Shown here: piece by piece, positions 15,845 to 23,624 of the stretch
Layout of the letters: every line of letters begins with the position of its first letter
Numbering within the stretch: position 1 is the stretch's first letter
Source of the DNA: Candidatus Eisenbergiella intestinipullorum
Lineage (GTDB): Bacteria; Bacillota; Clostridia; Lachnospirales; Lachnospiraceae
Assembly: GCA_019119815.1 (NCBI GenBank)
Contig: DWWH01000091.1
Span: forward strand, 1-35,421
Length of the DNA stretch: 35,421 nucleotides
Direction of reading: 5' to 3'
The notes under the pieces: generated by a model
Seen by the model: only the letters and a program-made list of their open reading frames with translations
The model's database searches: none
What the model was told of the DNA's origin: nothing
Translations under genes and position numbers: made by a program

Positions 15845-17404
15845 TTATCCGATATATCTGCCGGCCAGCTCTTCCAGCATTCCGGGATTTGCCTCTTTCC
15901 AGGAGAAGAAGGAGAGACCGCTTTCTGCCACGGTTTTTCCCAGCTCAACCAGGAAAGAAGGAATGTCCGTTTCCAGCATGACGCCCAGCTGTGTGCCGAT
16001 GCAGGCATCAGCCTGTCCCTCGCGGCCGTTCACATGAAGGAAGAAGGCAGGATGAGCCACCTTATCGATCATTTTTACCGTACCGTTAAAACCGATGGCG
16101 CCGGTCTGATGAGTGCCGCAGGAGGATGTGCAGCCGGAAATATGGATCTGCGGCAGGGCATCGGCGGGAAGGCCGGCCTCGCGGACCGCTTTCACGCAGG
16201 AGGCGAGAAGTCCCTGAGAATCCCTGGGGCCCACCTGACAGGTGGTGCCTCCGATACAGCTTACGGAGGTCTCAAATAGAGACTCCGCGCCGCCCTCTGT
16301 TGCTTTCAGAACAGCCTGCGCTTCATTTCCGGTGAGATTGATGATATATACGGTCTCATCCGGTGACAGGCGCAGTTCCACGTCCTGCATTCCGCGGATC
16401 ACCTCATAAATGGATGCAAACCAGGTGATGGGGGGCTGGCCGCCGATGGGGTGGTACAGCACGCTGTAAAGGCCTTCCTGCTTCTGCGGGATTACCCGGA
16501 AGCCTTCCGCCGTACTGCCATCGCCTTTCTTGGTCAAAGGTGTTTCCGCAACGGAAAGCTTCAGATCTTCTCCGGAGGCATACACCTCATCCAGCTTTTC
16601 CCGGTAAGCCTTCGCATAGGCCTCCGGTCCGCCCAGAGCCTCCTGCATATAGCGGGTGCGTGCCTTGGCCCGGGATTCATAATTTCCATAGGCCAGGAAG
16701 GTCAGCCACATGGCTTTGATATGATACAGGATCTCCGAGGGCTCGACCGCTTCTGCTACCAGTACGCCGAGACGGGGATTGTTTCCCAGACCGCCGGCAC
16801 TGTAAACATCGAATTTTCCGTCAGGACGGGCTGCAAAGCCCAGATCGCGGTAGGTGGCGTGGGTGATGTTCTTCGGAGAATTGGAGAAGGCGACCTTCAG
16901 CTTGCGGGGCATCTTCTGTGCGTGGATGAAAGTCATCAGGTATTCTCCTGCCGCTTCCGCCCAGGGAAGGGTGTCGAAGCATTCTCCCTGCTCCACACCG
17001 GACAGAGGGGAACACATGACGTTTCTGGGGTAATCACCGCCGCCGCCCAGCGTGATGATCCCGGCATCCAGGGCCTCTGACATGATCGTATAGGCTTCTT
17101 CTCCGGTCAGGTCATGAAGCTGGATGGTCTGGCAGGTGGTGAAATGGGCCCGCTTTACCTGATGTGCGGCAACCGTATCCGCAACAAATTTCAGCTTTTC
17201 TTTTGTGATCCGTCCTGCCGGCATGCGCAGGCGCAGCATGCTCGCTTGCCCCCCCTTCTGGGCATAGCTTCCGAACCGTCCGGAAAAAGACTTATAAGCG
17301 CCCTTGTCCATTTCCCCCGCGTAGAAAGCGTCCGTTTTTTCCTTAAACTCCTTCATTTCCTCACGGATGGAAGAAATTTCAAGCTGCTTTGTCTTTTCTG
17401 CCAT
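15845..17404 (-). CDS. Ferredoxin-type sulfite/nitrite reductase, siroheme [4Fe-4S] protein
   Basis: Six-electron reduction of sulfite to sulfide or nitrite to ammonia; cytoplasmic, 519 aa. The two repeated NIR/SIR half-domains are recognisable, the first with RMPAGR...LKFVADT and TTCQTIQLHDL. The siroheme/4Fe-4S ligands are complete: C383-x5-C389 (SCIGGTTCQVG) and C425-x3-C429 (HISGCTSSCGTHQ). Start: ATG at 17402-17404 preceded by GAGGT; the frame is open 20 codons further, without a ribosome binding site. It stands alone with its own promoter and terminator. No cys or nas genes are nearby, so sulfite versus nitrite stays open. Confidence 0.9.
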   Translation of the reverse strand: MAEKTKQLEISSIREEMKEFKEKTDAFYAGEMDKGAYKSFSGRFGSYAQKGGQASMLRLRMPAGRITKEKLKFVADTVAAHQVKRAHFTTCQTIQLHDLTGEEAYTIMSEALDAGIITLGGGGDYPRNVMCSPLSGVEQGECFDTLPWAEAAGEYLMTFIHAQKMPRKLKVAFSNSPKNITHATYRDLGFAARPDGKFDVYSAGGLGNNPRLGVLVAEAVEPSEILYHIKAMWLTFLAYGNYESRAKARTRYMQEALGGPEAYAKAYREKLDEVYASGEDLKLSVAETPLTKKGDGSTAEGFRVIPQKQEGLYSVLYHPIGGQPPITWFASIYEVIRGMQDVELRLSPDETVYIINLTGNEAQAVLKATEGGAESLFETSVSCIGGTTCQVGPRDSQGLLASCVKAVREAGLPADALPQIHISGCTSSCGTHQTGAIGFNGTVKMIDKVAHPAFFLHVNGREGQADACIGTQLGVMLETDIPSFLVELGKTVAESGLSFFSWKEANPGMLEELAGRYIG

Positions 17405-17463
17405 TCTGCTACCTCTCTTCTTTTTGATATTGGATGGAAAATTTAAGGGCCTGTTCCGGCCCA

Positions 17464-17505
17464 TATGATTACTCTAATCATACGTGATGAGAAGAGGATA
17501 TGCAA
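17464..17505 (-). promoter_or_regulatory. Reductase promoter with overlapping perfect palindrome
   Basis: On the minus strand: TTGCAT (17505-17500), 17-bp spacer, TATGAT (17482-17477). The -10 lies inside the perfect inverted repeat TATGATTA-CTC-TAATCATA (17464-17482). A dimeric repressor there would occlude RNA polymerase. The regulator is not in the window. Confidence 0.7.
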
Positions 17506-17542
17506 GCTTTTTTCAGAATATGTGGAAAAAAGGGGTTACTTT

Positions 17543-17868
17543 CATCCGGAGTCTACGACTCCGTCTGGCTGCGGCTGTCGCCGTATGCGCATGCAAAAAA
17601 AGGCTTTTCTGCAAGCAAGCTTGCGCCGAAGCCAGAGAGCGGAAGGCCGCCATGCCAGCCATCCGGAGCCAGCGACTCCGTCTGGCTGCGGCTGTCGCCG
17701 TATGCGCATGCAAAAAAAAGGCTTCTCTGCAAGCAAGCTTGCGCCGAAGCCAGAGAGCGGAAGGCCGCCATGCCAGCCATCCGGAGTCTACGACTCCGTC
17801 TGGCTGCGGCTGTCGCCGTATGCGCATGCAAAAAAAGGCTTTTCTGCAAGCAAGCTTGCGCCGAAGCC
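17543..17868. repeat. Tandem repeat, 117-118 bp unit, 2.8 copies
   Basis: Units begin with CATCCGGAG at 17543, 17660 and 17778; the one-base length difference comes from a run of 7 versus 8 A. Units are nearly identical. Each contains the hairpin GGAGTC-TAC-GACTCC, ATGCGCATGC, an A-run, and AGGCTT...AAGCC around GCAAGCAAGCTTGC. Read on the minus strand, each unit is a terminator-like hairpin followed by 7-8 U. The long ORFs in every frame here arise from the repeat and are not genes. Confidence 0.85.
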
Positions 17869-17883
17869 TCTTTTTGCATGCGC
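17822..17883 (-). terminator. Terminator of the lacI-type gene (last repeat unit)
   Basis: On the minus strand, AGGCTT (17869-17864) pairs with AAGCCT (17841-17836) around a 22-nt inner hairpin, followed by seven U (17836-17830). Outer arms GCATGCGC/GCGCATGC extend the stem in this unit only. It lies directly downstream of the regulator's stop codon. Confidence 0.65.
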
Positions 17884-17896
17884 GCATGGCTCGTAG

Positions 17897-18913
17897 TTAG
17901 GCATTTTCCCGTATGCGGATGTCTATGGAGGTGTAGTTGTATTCGCGGGCGGGTTTCTGCGCGGTGGTAAGGTAGGTGAAGAGAAGCTCCAGGGGGAGGC
18001 TTCCCTGGACGGAGGGCTGCTGGCAGATGGTGGCGTCGATGACGCCGGAAAGGAGCAGCTCTCTCGTGGTGAGAACGTTATCGCAGGAGATCACGGTGAT
18101 GTCGGTCCTGCCGGCGGCAAGGATGGCACGGCAGCCGCCGTAGACGCCGCCGGCGGCAAAATAGAGAGCGTTGAGATCAGGGTGATCCTGCAGCATGGCA
18201 AGGGTGCCGGAGTAGCTTTCAAATTCGTCGTCGCTGTTTTCTCTGGTCTCCAGGATCCGGATGTCCGGATAAAGGGTGCCGATCTGATCCTGAAAGCCTG
18301 CGATCCGGTCGGTGTGACAGAGCACACGGGAGGATCCGGTGATGATGCCGGCGCGGATGGGAGGCTTCCCGATCAGATGCATAAGACCGGCTGCAGCCTG
18401 GCCGGAACGGTAAAAGTCGCAGCCCACATAGGCGAGACGGGCAGAATTCTGGATGTCGGTGTTGGTGGTGATGACGGGAATGCCGGCCGCGTCCAGTTCA
18501 TTGATCTTATCGCGGATGCGGGGATCGTTATAAGGGGTGAGAATCAGGCCGCAGGCGCCGTCCTTTACCAGCCTGTCAAGGGCGGAAAGCTGGGCATTCA
18601 GATCAAAACCGACGCGGGAGATCTGAACGGTACAGTTGTAGTCGGCCAGCTCCTGCGCTTTCTTTTCCACCCCCTTCAGGACCTCGTCAAAGAAGGGATT
18701 GCCGTTGTCAAAAAGGACGACGCCGATCTTCAGATTCCGTTTCCGGGCGGCGAGAACAATGCCGGCACGGTTGGGACGGTACTGAAGCGCCCGGGCGATG
18801 TCGAGCACCTTCCTGGCAGTCTGTTCGCTGACGGAACCGCGTCCGTTCAGCACCCGGTCCACAGTGCCTCTGGAAACCCCGGCAAGTTCTGCAATTTCTT
18901 TGATCGTAGCCAA
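17897..18913 (-). CDS. LacI family transcriptional regulator
   Basis: Sugar-responsive repressor, 338 aa. The N-terminal helix-turn-helix TIKEIAELAGVSRGTVDRVLNGRGSVS and hinge YRPNRAGIVLAARK are classic. The C-terminal periplasmic-binding-protein-like domain starts near residue 60 (LKIGVVLFDNGNPFFDEVLKG). The start is TTG (18913-18911) behind GGGAGGG. It is divergent from xylulokinase, and the 12-mer GTGCACGGGCAC occurs twice in the gap, so it probably controls the pentose cluster and itself. The effector, likely a pentose or pentulose, is inferred from context. Confidence 0.9.
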   Translation of the reverse strand: MATIKEIAELAGVSRGTVDRVLNGRGSVSEQTARKVLDIARALQYRPNRAGIVLAARKRNLKIGVVLFDNGNPFFDEVLKGVEKKAQELADYNCTVQISRVGFDLNAQLSALDRLVKDGACGLILTPYNDPRIRDKINELDAAGIPVITTNTDIQNSARLAYVGCDFYRSGQAAAGLMHLIGKPPIRAGIITGSSRVLCHTDRIAGFQDQIGTLYPDIRILETRENSDDEFESYSGTLAMLQDHPDLNALYFAAGGVYGGCRAILAAGRTDITVISCDNVLTTRELLLSGVIDATICQQPSVQGSLPLELLFTYLTTAQKPAREYNYTSIDIRIRENA

Positions 18914-18999
18914 TCCGGATCCCTCCCGTTCTCTGTCTGGTTGCCGCTTTTCCGGAAAAAAGCCCCGGAAGCTTTCAGAAAAAAGGTGATTTTTTTTCT

Positions 19000-19028
19000 A
19001 CCGTAGCATAAACCGAAAGCAAAGTCAA
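19000..19028 (-). promoter_or_regulatory. Promoter candidate of the lacI-type gene
   Basis: Minus strand: TTGACT (19028-19023), 17-bp spacer, TACGGT (19005-19000). Confidence 0.5.
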
Positions 19029-19046
19029 TTTGAAGCTGTGTAAAAT

Positions 19047-19058
19047 GTGCACGGGCAC
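19047..19058. promoter_or_regulatory. LacI operator 1
   Basis: GTGCACGGGCAC, palindromic except for two central positions and identical to the site at 19343-19354. It lies about 20 bp upstream of the regulator's own -35. Confidence 0.7.
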
Positions 19059-19156
19059 TGTATTATGACGCGACACAGGGCTGCTGCCTCCGGAGCCGGC
19101 CGGCAGGTGACCGGCTCTGGCCCGAACAGGAATTAGAACGTTTCAGTGGGGAGGAA

Positions 19157-19282
19157 GATTGAAACATAAGCCCGATGGCTTATGTTTCAATCAGAATTTG
19201 CGCCGAAGTGTCGCAAACCCCGTTATCACGGCGCCAAACCGGAGGTTCGGTGCGCGTGCCTCGGCGTAAAATGCTTCGGCAT
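19157..19282 (+). repeat. Multi-hairpin SD-adjacent element, copy D
   Basis: Hairpin 1 is 19157-19192 (perfect 16-bp stem, loop CGAT); hairpin 2 is 19197-19217 (TTTGCG/CGCAAA, loop CCGAAGTGT); linker TTATCACG; hairpin 3 is 19231-19253 (GCGCCAAAC/GTTCGGTGC, one mismatch); hairpin 4 is 19256-19282 (GTGCC/GGCAT outside GGCGT/ATGCT). It is flanked by identical GGAGGAA at 19150-19156 and 19283-19289. The left flank AGAACGTTTCAGTGGGGAGG (19135-19154) resembles the end of hairpin 4 plus GGAGG in copy A. Here no real gene follows the GGAGG: the 60-codon ORF from ATG 19292 begins upstream of the xylulokinase promoter. Confidence 0.77.
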
Positions 19283-19304
19283 GGAGGAAAAATGAAAAAG
19301 CGGA

Positions 19305-19354
19305 TTGATTTTTTGATGAAAATCCATTATCATAAAGGTAACGTGCACGGGCAC
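19305..19354 (+). promoter_or_regulatory. Xylulokinase promoter and LacI operator 2
   Basis: TTGATT (19305-19310), 17-bp spacer, TATCAT (19328-19333), then operator GTGCACGGGCAC (19343-19354) starting about where transcription should begin. The two operators are 296 bp apart, so looping is possible. Confidence 0.68.
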
Positions 19355-19461
19355 GAAAAAGAAAAAGAGAAACTGACAAAAAAGAAGAGAAAGCGGTTTG
19401 GCCGGGACATGCCCGGACCGAACCGGAAACCGCAGCCAAAAGAGCGGAAGGGAGGCGCAGC

Positions 19462-20940
19462 ATGCTTTACATAGGAGTGGATCTTGGGACCTCAGCGGTC
19501 AAGCTGCTTCTTATGGATGAGAAGGGAACCATCCACCGGGTGGTATCGAAAGAATATCCTCTGTTTTTCCCCCAGCCGGGCTGGTCTGAGCAGCGTCCGG
19601 AGGACTGGTTTTCCCAGACGATGGCAGGCCTGAAGGAGCTGGTGGCGGACTGCGACCGGTCGCAGGTAGAGGGGATCAGCTTCGGGGGGCAGATGCACGG
19701 GCTGGTGATCCTGGATGAAAAGGATCAGGTGATCCGTCCGGCGATCCTGTGGAATGACGGAAGGACCGGAGAGGAAACGGACTATCTGAACCAGGTGATC
19801 GGAAAGGAGAAGCTTTCCGAGTATACGGGAAATATCGCGTTCGCGGGTTTTACCGCGCCGAAGCTTTTGTGGGTGAAGAAGCATGAGCCGGAGCATTTCG
19901 CGGCGATAAAGAAGATCATGCTGCCAAAGGATTATCTGGCCTACCGGCTGTCGGGCGTGCACTGCACCGATGTGTCGGACGCTTCGGGAATGCTCCTGTT
20001 TGACGTGAAGAACCGCTGCTGGTCGGAGGAGATGTGCAGGATCTGCGGCGTGCGTATGGATCAGCTCGCAAAGGTCTATGAAAGCTATGAGGTGGTGGGA
20101 ACGCTTCTGCCTCAGATCGCAGAGGAACTGGGACTTTCGGAAAATGTGAAGGTGATCGCGGGAGCGGGAGACAATGCCGCCGCCGCCGTTGGCACAGGCA
20201 CTGTAGGGGATGGAAAATGCAACATTTCCCTGGGAACCAGCGGAACGATCTTTATTTCCTCGAGGGAATTCTGTGTGGATGCTCATAATGCGCTCCATGC
20301 CTTCGCGCATGCGGACGGAAGCTGGCATCTGATGGGCTGCATGCTCAGCGCGGCTTCCTGCAACAAATGGTGGATGGACGACATCCTCGGCACTTCGGAT
20401 TATGCTGCGGAGCAGGCTGCCATCGGCGGACTGGGAGAAAATCACGTATTTTTCCTTCCTTATCTGATGGGAGAGCGTTCCCCGCACAACAATCCCAACG
20501 CCAGGGGAACTTTTATCGGCATGACCATGGACACCACCCGGGCGGATATGACCCAGGCGGTCCTGGAAGGGGTAGCTTTCGCGCTCAGGGATTCCTTTGA
20601 GGTGGCCAAATCTCTGGGGCTGAAGATCGAAAAGACCAGGATCTGCGGCGGAGGAGCAAAGAGTCCCCTCTGGAGAAAGATCATGGCGAACGTTCTGGGC
20701 ATTCCGGTGGAGCAGATCGAGAGCGAGGAAGGCCCCGGACTGGGAGGCGCGATCCTGGCTGCAGTCGGCTGCGGCGCGTTCGCAAGCGTGGAGGAAGCCG
20801 CGCAGAAGCTGGTGAAGGCGGCAGGGATTGAGGAGCCGGAGGCGGAACTGGCTAAGAAGTATGAAGCCAGGTATCAGCAGTTTAAGCAGATCTACCCTGC
20901 GTGCAGACAGCTTTTTGATCAGATCATCTTCCAGGACTGA
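19462..20940 (+). CDS. xylB: Xylulokinase (FGGY family)
   Basis: Phosphorylates D-xylulose to D-xylulose 5-phosphate for the pentose phosphate pathway; cytoplasmic, 492 aa, a normal length. FGGY features: the N-terminal ATP-site motif YIGVDLGTSAVK, GGQMHGLV and ILWNDGRT typical of xylulokinases, the catalytic base Asp237 in AGAGDNAAAAVG, and the C-terminal GGGAKSPLWRKI phosphate loop. ATG 19462 follows GGGAGG. It is first in the operon with the DUF4867 and isomerase genes. No xylose isomerase (XylA) is nearby; the adjacent FucI-like enzyme may supply the ketose. Confidence 0.93.
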   Translation: MLYIGVDLGTSAVKLLLMDEKGTIHRVVSKEYPLFFPQPGWSEQRPEDWFSQTMAGLKELVADCDRSQVEGISFGGQMHGLVILDEKDQVIRPAILWNDGRTGEETDYLNQVIGKEKLSEYTGNIAFAGFTAPKLLWVKKHEPEHFAAIKKIMLPKDYLAYRLSGVHCTDVSDASGMLLFDVKNRCWSEEMCRICGVRMDQLAKVYESYEVVGTLLPQIAEELGLSENVKVIAGAGDNAAAAVGTGTVGDGKCNISLGTSGTIFISSREFCVDAHNALHAFAHADGSWHLMGCMLSAASCNKWWMDDILGTSDYAAEQAAIGGLGENHVFFLPYLMGERSPHNNPNARGTFIGMTMDTTRADMTQAVLEGVAFALRDSFEVAKSLGLKIEKTRICGGGAKSPLWRKIMANVLGIPVEQIESEEGPGLGGAILAAVGCGAFASVEEAAQKLVKAAGIEEPEAELAKKYEARYQQFKQIYPACRQLFDQIIFQD

Positions 20941-21077
20941 CCGGCGGGACGGACAGCTGTCAGGTCCGGGACGGAAGGATCGTAAAAAAGGCCGCAGGCG
21001 GCAAAAAGGAACGGGATCGGAAAGCGCGCCGGCAGCGGATTTTCTGAGCTGCCGGGGGGAGCGGAATGGAGGTAAAA

Positions 21078-21710
21078 ATGAAATTACAGAAGGTAACGGA
21101 TCCGGCTTTCAGAAAGTACGGAAAGGTTGTGGAAAATGTGGATTTTTCGGCACTGGTGGAAGAGCTGAAGAAGACGCCCTGCCCGGATGGAGTGGTATAT
21201 GAGCCGAGCGTGGAGCAGCTTGAGGCGCTTCCGGTCTATCAGGCGCTGCAGGATGTGTCCTATGGGGAGATGCCCATTCAGATCGGCTACTGCAATGGCA
21301 GCAACGTGTATCTGAACGCGTTGGAGTATCACAGAACTTCAGAGATCGATGTGGCGGCAAACGATCTGATCCTGCTTCTGGGCTGCCAGCAGGACATCGA
21401 AGAGGGGGACACCTATGACACCGCGAAGGTGGAAGCATTTCTTCTGCCCGGCGGCGTGGGCGTGGAGCTGTATGCCACCAGCCTGCATTATGCGCCCTGC
21501 AATGCTTCGGATGAGGGATTCCGCTGCGCTATCATCCTGCCGGACGGAACGAACCAGGCGCTGGATGAGAACCATTATGCCGGCGGAGAGGACCGGCTGC
21601 TGACGGCAAAGAACAAGTGGCTGATCGGACATCCGGAAGGAGGCCTTCCTGAGGGCACCCATCTGGGGCTGAAGGGAGCAAATCTCTGTGTAAAGGAGTT
21701 GGAGCGCTGA
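21078..21710 (+). CDS. DUF4867 family protein
   Basis: 210 aa, uncharacterised. Sequence features fit a cupin-like fold: IQIGYCNGSNVYLNALEYHRTSEI followed by VEAFLLPGGVGVELYATSLHYAPC, where Glu and His residues could bind metal and sugar. Start: ATG 21078 with GGAGG inside an upstream in-frame ATG at 21066, which is therefore rejected. It lies between xylulokinase and the FucI-like isomerase in one operon, which makes a role in sugar conversion likely (for example mutarotation or an isomerase accessory function). This role is inference from context only. Confidence 0.8.
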   Translation: MKLQKVTDPAFRKYGKVVENVDFSALVEELKKTPCPDGVVYEPSVEQLEALPVYQALQDVSYGEMPIQIGYCNGSNVYLNALEYHRTSEIDVAANDLILLLGCQQDIEEGDTYDTAKVEAFLLPGGVGVELYATSLHYAPCNASDEGFRCAIILPDGTNQALDENHYAGGEDRLLTAKNKWLIGHPEGGLPEGTHLGLKGANLCVKELER

Positions 21711-21787
21711 CCGGAACGGCTTACGGACCGGAAGCGGGTAAAACTACATAAATCTCTATGCGGCACAGGCCGCGGAAAGGAATCACA

Positions 21788-23266
21788 ATGAACAACATGC
21801 CGAAAGAAAAAATTGCCATCGTTGCGGTAAGCCGTGACTGCTTCCCCATGGATCTTTCCGTATCCAGGAGAAAGGCAGTGGTCGCTGCTTTCGAGAAGAA
21901 GTACGGAGAGGGACTGTATGAGTGCCCTGTCTGCATCGAAAATGAGATCGATATGAGAAAGGCTCTCGCGGATGTGAAGGCGGCAGGCTGCAACGCCATC
22001 GTGGTCTATCTCGGAAACTTCGGCCCGGAAACGCCGGAAACCCTGCTGATCAAGGAATTTGACGGTCCTGCCATGGTGGTTGCAGCCGCTGAAGAGACCG
22101 GCGACAATCTGGTGGGCGGCAGAGGCGACGCTTACTGCGGCGTTCTGAACGCAAGCTACAACCTGAAGCTGAGAAACCTGAAGGCATATATTCCGGAATA
22201 TCCTGTGGGAACGGCGGAAGAATGTGCGGACATGATCGCAGAGTTCGCGCCCATCGCCAGAGCGGTTGTCGGCCTGCACAGCCTGAAGATCATCTCCTTC
22301 GGTCCCCGTCCGAGAGATTTCATGGCCTGCAACGCGCCCATCAAGCAGCTTTTCAATCTGGGCGTTGAGATCGAGGAAAATTCCGAACTGGATCTGTTCG
22401 AGGCCTTCAACAAGCATGCAGGTGACGAAAGGATCCCTTCCGTGGTCGCAGATATGGAAGCAGAGCTGGGCGCCGGCAATAAGAAGCCGGAGATCCTTTC
22501 CAGACTGGCTCAGTATGAGCTGACTCTGCTCGACTGGATCGAGGAGCATAAGGGAAGCAGAGAGCATGTGGTGGTTGCCGGAAAATGCTGGCCGGCTTTC
22601 CAGACTCAGTTCGGCTGTGTGCCCTGCTATGTGAACAGCCGTCTGACCAAGCGCGGCATTCCGGTATCCTGCGAGGTTGACATCTACGGTGCTCTGAGCG
22701 AGTTCATCGGAACTGTTGTGAGCCAGGATGCGGTGACTCTTCTCGACATCAACAATACCGTTCCTGCGGATATGTACCAGTCCGAGATCGCAGGCAAATA
22801 CAACTATACGCAGAAGGATACCTTCATGGGCTTCCACTGCGGAAATACCCCTTCCAGCAAGCTGTCCTTCTGCGAGATGAAGTATCAGTTCATCATGGCA
22901 AGAAGCCTGCCTGAGGAAGTGACCCAGGGTACCCTGGAGGGCGACATCGTTCCCGGCCCTATCACCTTCTACCGCCTGCAGAGCACATCCGACAGCAAGC
23001 TGCGCGCTTATATCGCACAGGGTGAGGTTCTTCCTGTTGCCACCCGTTCCTTCGGCGGAATCGGTATTTTCGCCATTCCGGAGATGGGACGCTTCTATCG
23101 TCATGTGCTGATCGAGAAGAATTATCCTCATCACGGCGCGGTTGCCTTCGGCCATTACGGAAAGGCGCTTTACGAGGTGTTCAAGTACATCGGCGTAGAG
23201 CTGGATGAGATCAACTTCAATCAGCCGAAGGGAATGCTCTATCCTTCTGAGAATCCCTTCGCATAA
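21788..23266 (+). CDS. L-fucose isomerase-like aldose isomerase
   Basis: Mn-dependent aldose-ketose isomerase of the FucI/AraA fold group, 492 aa, shorter than E. coli FucI (591 aa). Candidate metal/catalytic residues: Glu296 in CEVDIYG, Asp320 in LLDINNT and His448/His449 in YPHHGAVAFG, matching the Glu-Asp-His set of FucI. There is no signal peptide. ATG 21788 follows GGAAAGGA. Because it shares an operon with xylulokinase, the ketose product is probably D-xylulose or a related pentulose rather than L-fuculose; an L- or D-arabinose isomerase role is an alternative. The codon usage is more uniform and optimal than its neighbours, suggesting high expression. Confidence 0.85.
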   Translation: MNNMPKEKIAIVAVSRDCFPMDLSVSRRKAVVAAFEKKYGEGLYECPVCIENEIDMRKALADVKAAGCNAIVVYLGNFGPETPETLLIKEFDGPAMVVAAAEETGDNLVGGRGDAYCGVLNASYNLKLRNLKAYIPEYPVGTAEECADMIAEFAPIARAVVGLHSLKIISFGPRPRDFMACNAPIKQLFNLGVEIEENSELDLFEAFNKHAGDERIPSVVADMEAELGAGNKKPEILSRLAQYELTLLDWIEEHKGSREHVVVAGKCWPAFQTQFGCVPCYVNSRLTKRGIPVSCEVDIYGALSEFIGTVVSQDAVTLLDINNTVPADMYQSEIAGKYNYTQKDTFMGFHCGNTPSSKLSFCEMKYQFIMARSLPEEVTQGTLEGDIVPGPITFYRLQSTSDSKLRAYIAQGEVLPVATRSFGGIGIFAIPEMGRFYRHVLIEKNYPHHGAVAFGHYGKALYEVFKYIGVELDEINFNQPKGMLYPSENPFA

Positions 23267-23299
23267 AGACAGAACCGCAGAATAGATCAGGCAGCGGAG

Positions 23300-23352
23300 T
23301 GCCGTACCGGTGACAATATGCCCCCAAAAAGGGTGCCGGTACGGCATTTTTT
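23300..23352 (+). terminator. Terminator of the pentose operon
   Basis: TGCCGTACCGG / CCGGTACGGCA stem with a secondary CCCCC-AAAA-GGG hairpin in the loop, followed by TTTTTT. Confidence 0.8.
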
Positions 23353-23476
23353 ATACGATAGGAAATTTCATTTCCTATCGTATAAAAACCTCCGTTGGAT
23401 CGCACTGCGGCGGAAAGGAGGATGTCGCTTACGCGACCCGCCGCAGGCGGAGAATCCCGCGAGCGGGATTCTTTTT
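23350..23476. repeat. Array of consecutive hairpins before the secreted-protein gene
   Basis: Perfect palindrome TTTTATACGATAGGAAAT-TTC-ATTTCCTATCGTATAAAA (about 23350-23388), then CCTCC...GGAGG (23389-23421), GTCGC-TTAC-GCGAC, CCGCC-GCA-GGCGG, and GAATCCCGC-GA-GCGGGATTC followed by T6. The motif CCGCCGCAGGCGGAG is echoed at about 2610 (CCGCCGCACAGGCGGAG) and in part at 25207-25222. It differs from elements A-D in its linkers. Confidence 0.6.
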
Positions 23477-23485
23477 TACCTGCTA

Positions 23486-23514
23486 TTGACTTTGCTTCAC
23501 ATTGTATATATACT
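23486..23514 (+). promoter_or_regulatory. Promoter of the secreted-protein gene
   Basis: TTGACT (23486-23491), 17-bp spacer, TATACT (23509-23514). Confidence 0.75.
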
Positions 23515-23624
23515 GAAAGTGTTAAAAAAAACACATTTGATTCGGCGCAGATATTCTTTTCAGGAGGCCGGCTTCCTGAATGAATATAAAAAACAAATGC
23601 TTTGGAGGCAAGGAGGAATCTGTA

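Noticed and set aside
17465..17896. Long open frames on both strands over the tandem repeat
   Set aside because: The 117-bp unit is a multiple of three, so several frames stay open by periodicity. The peptides are repetitive, lack ribosome binding sites and are contradicted by terminator-like hairpins in the same DNA.
19292..19474. 60-codon basic ORF directly after element D with a GGAGG
   Set aside because: The predicted xylulokinase promoter and LacI operator lie inside it, its C-terminus overlaps the xylulokinase start, and its composition is low-complexity Lys/Arg. Probably a by-product of the element's terminal GGAGG.
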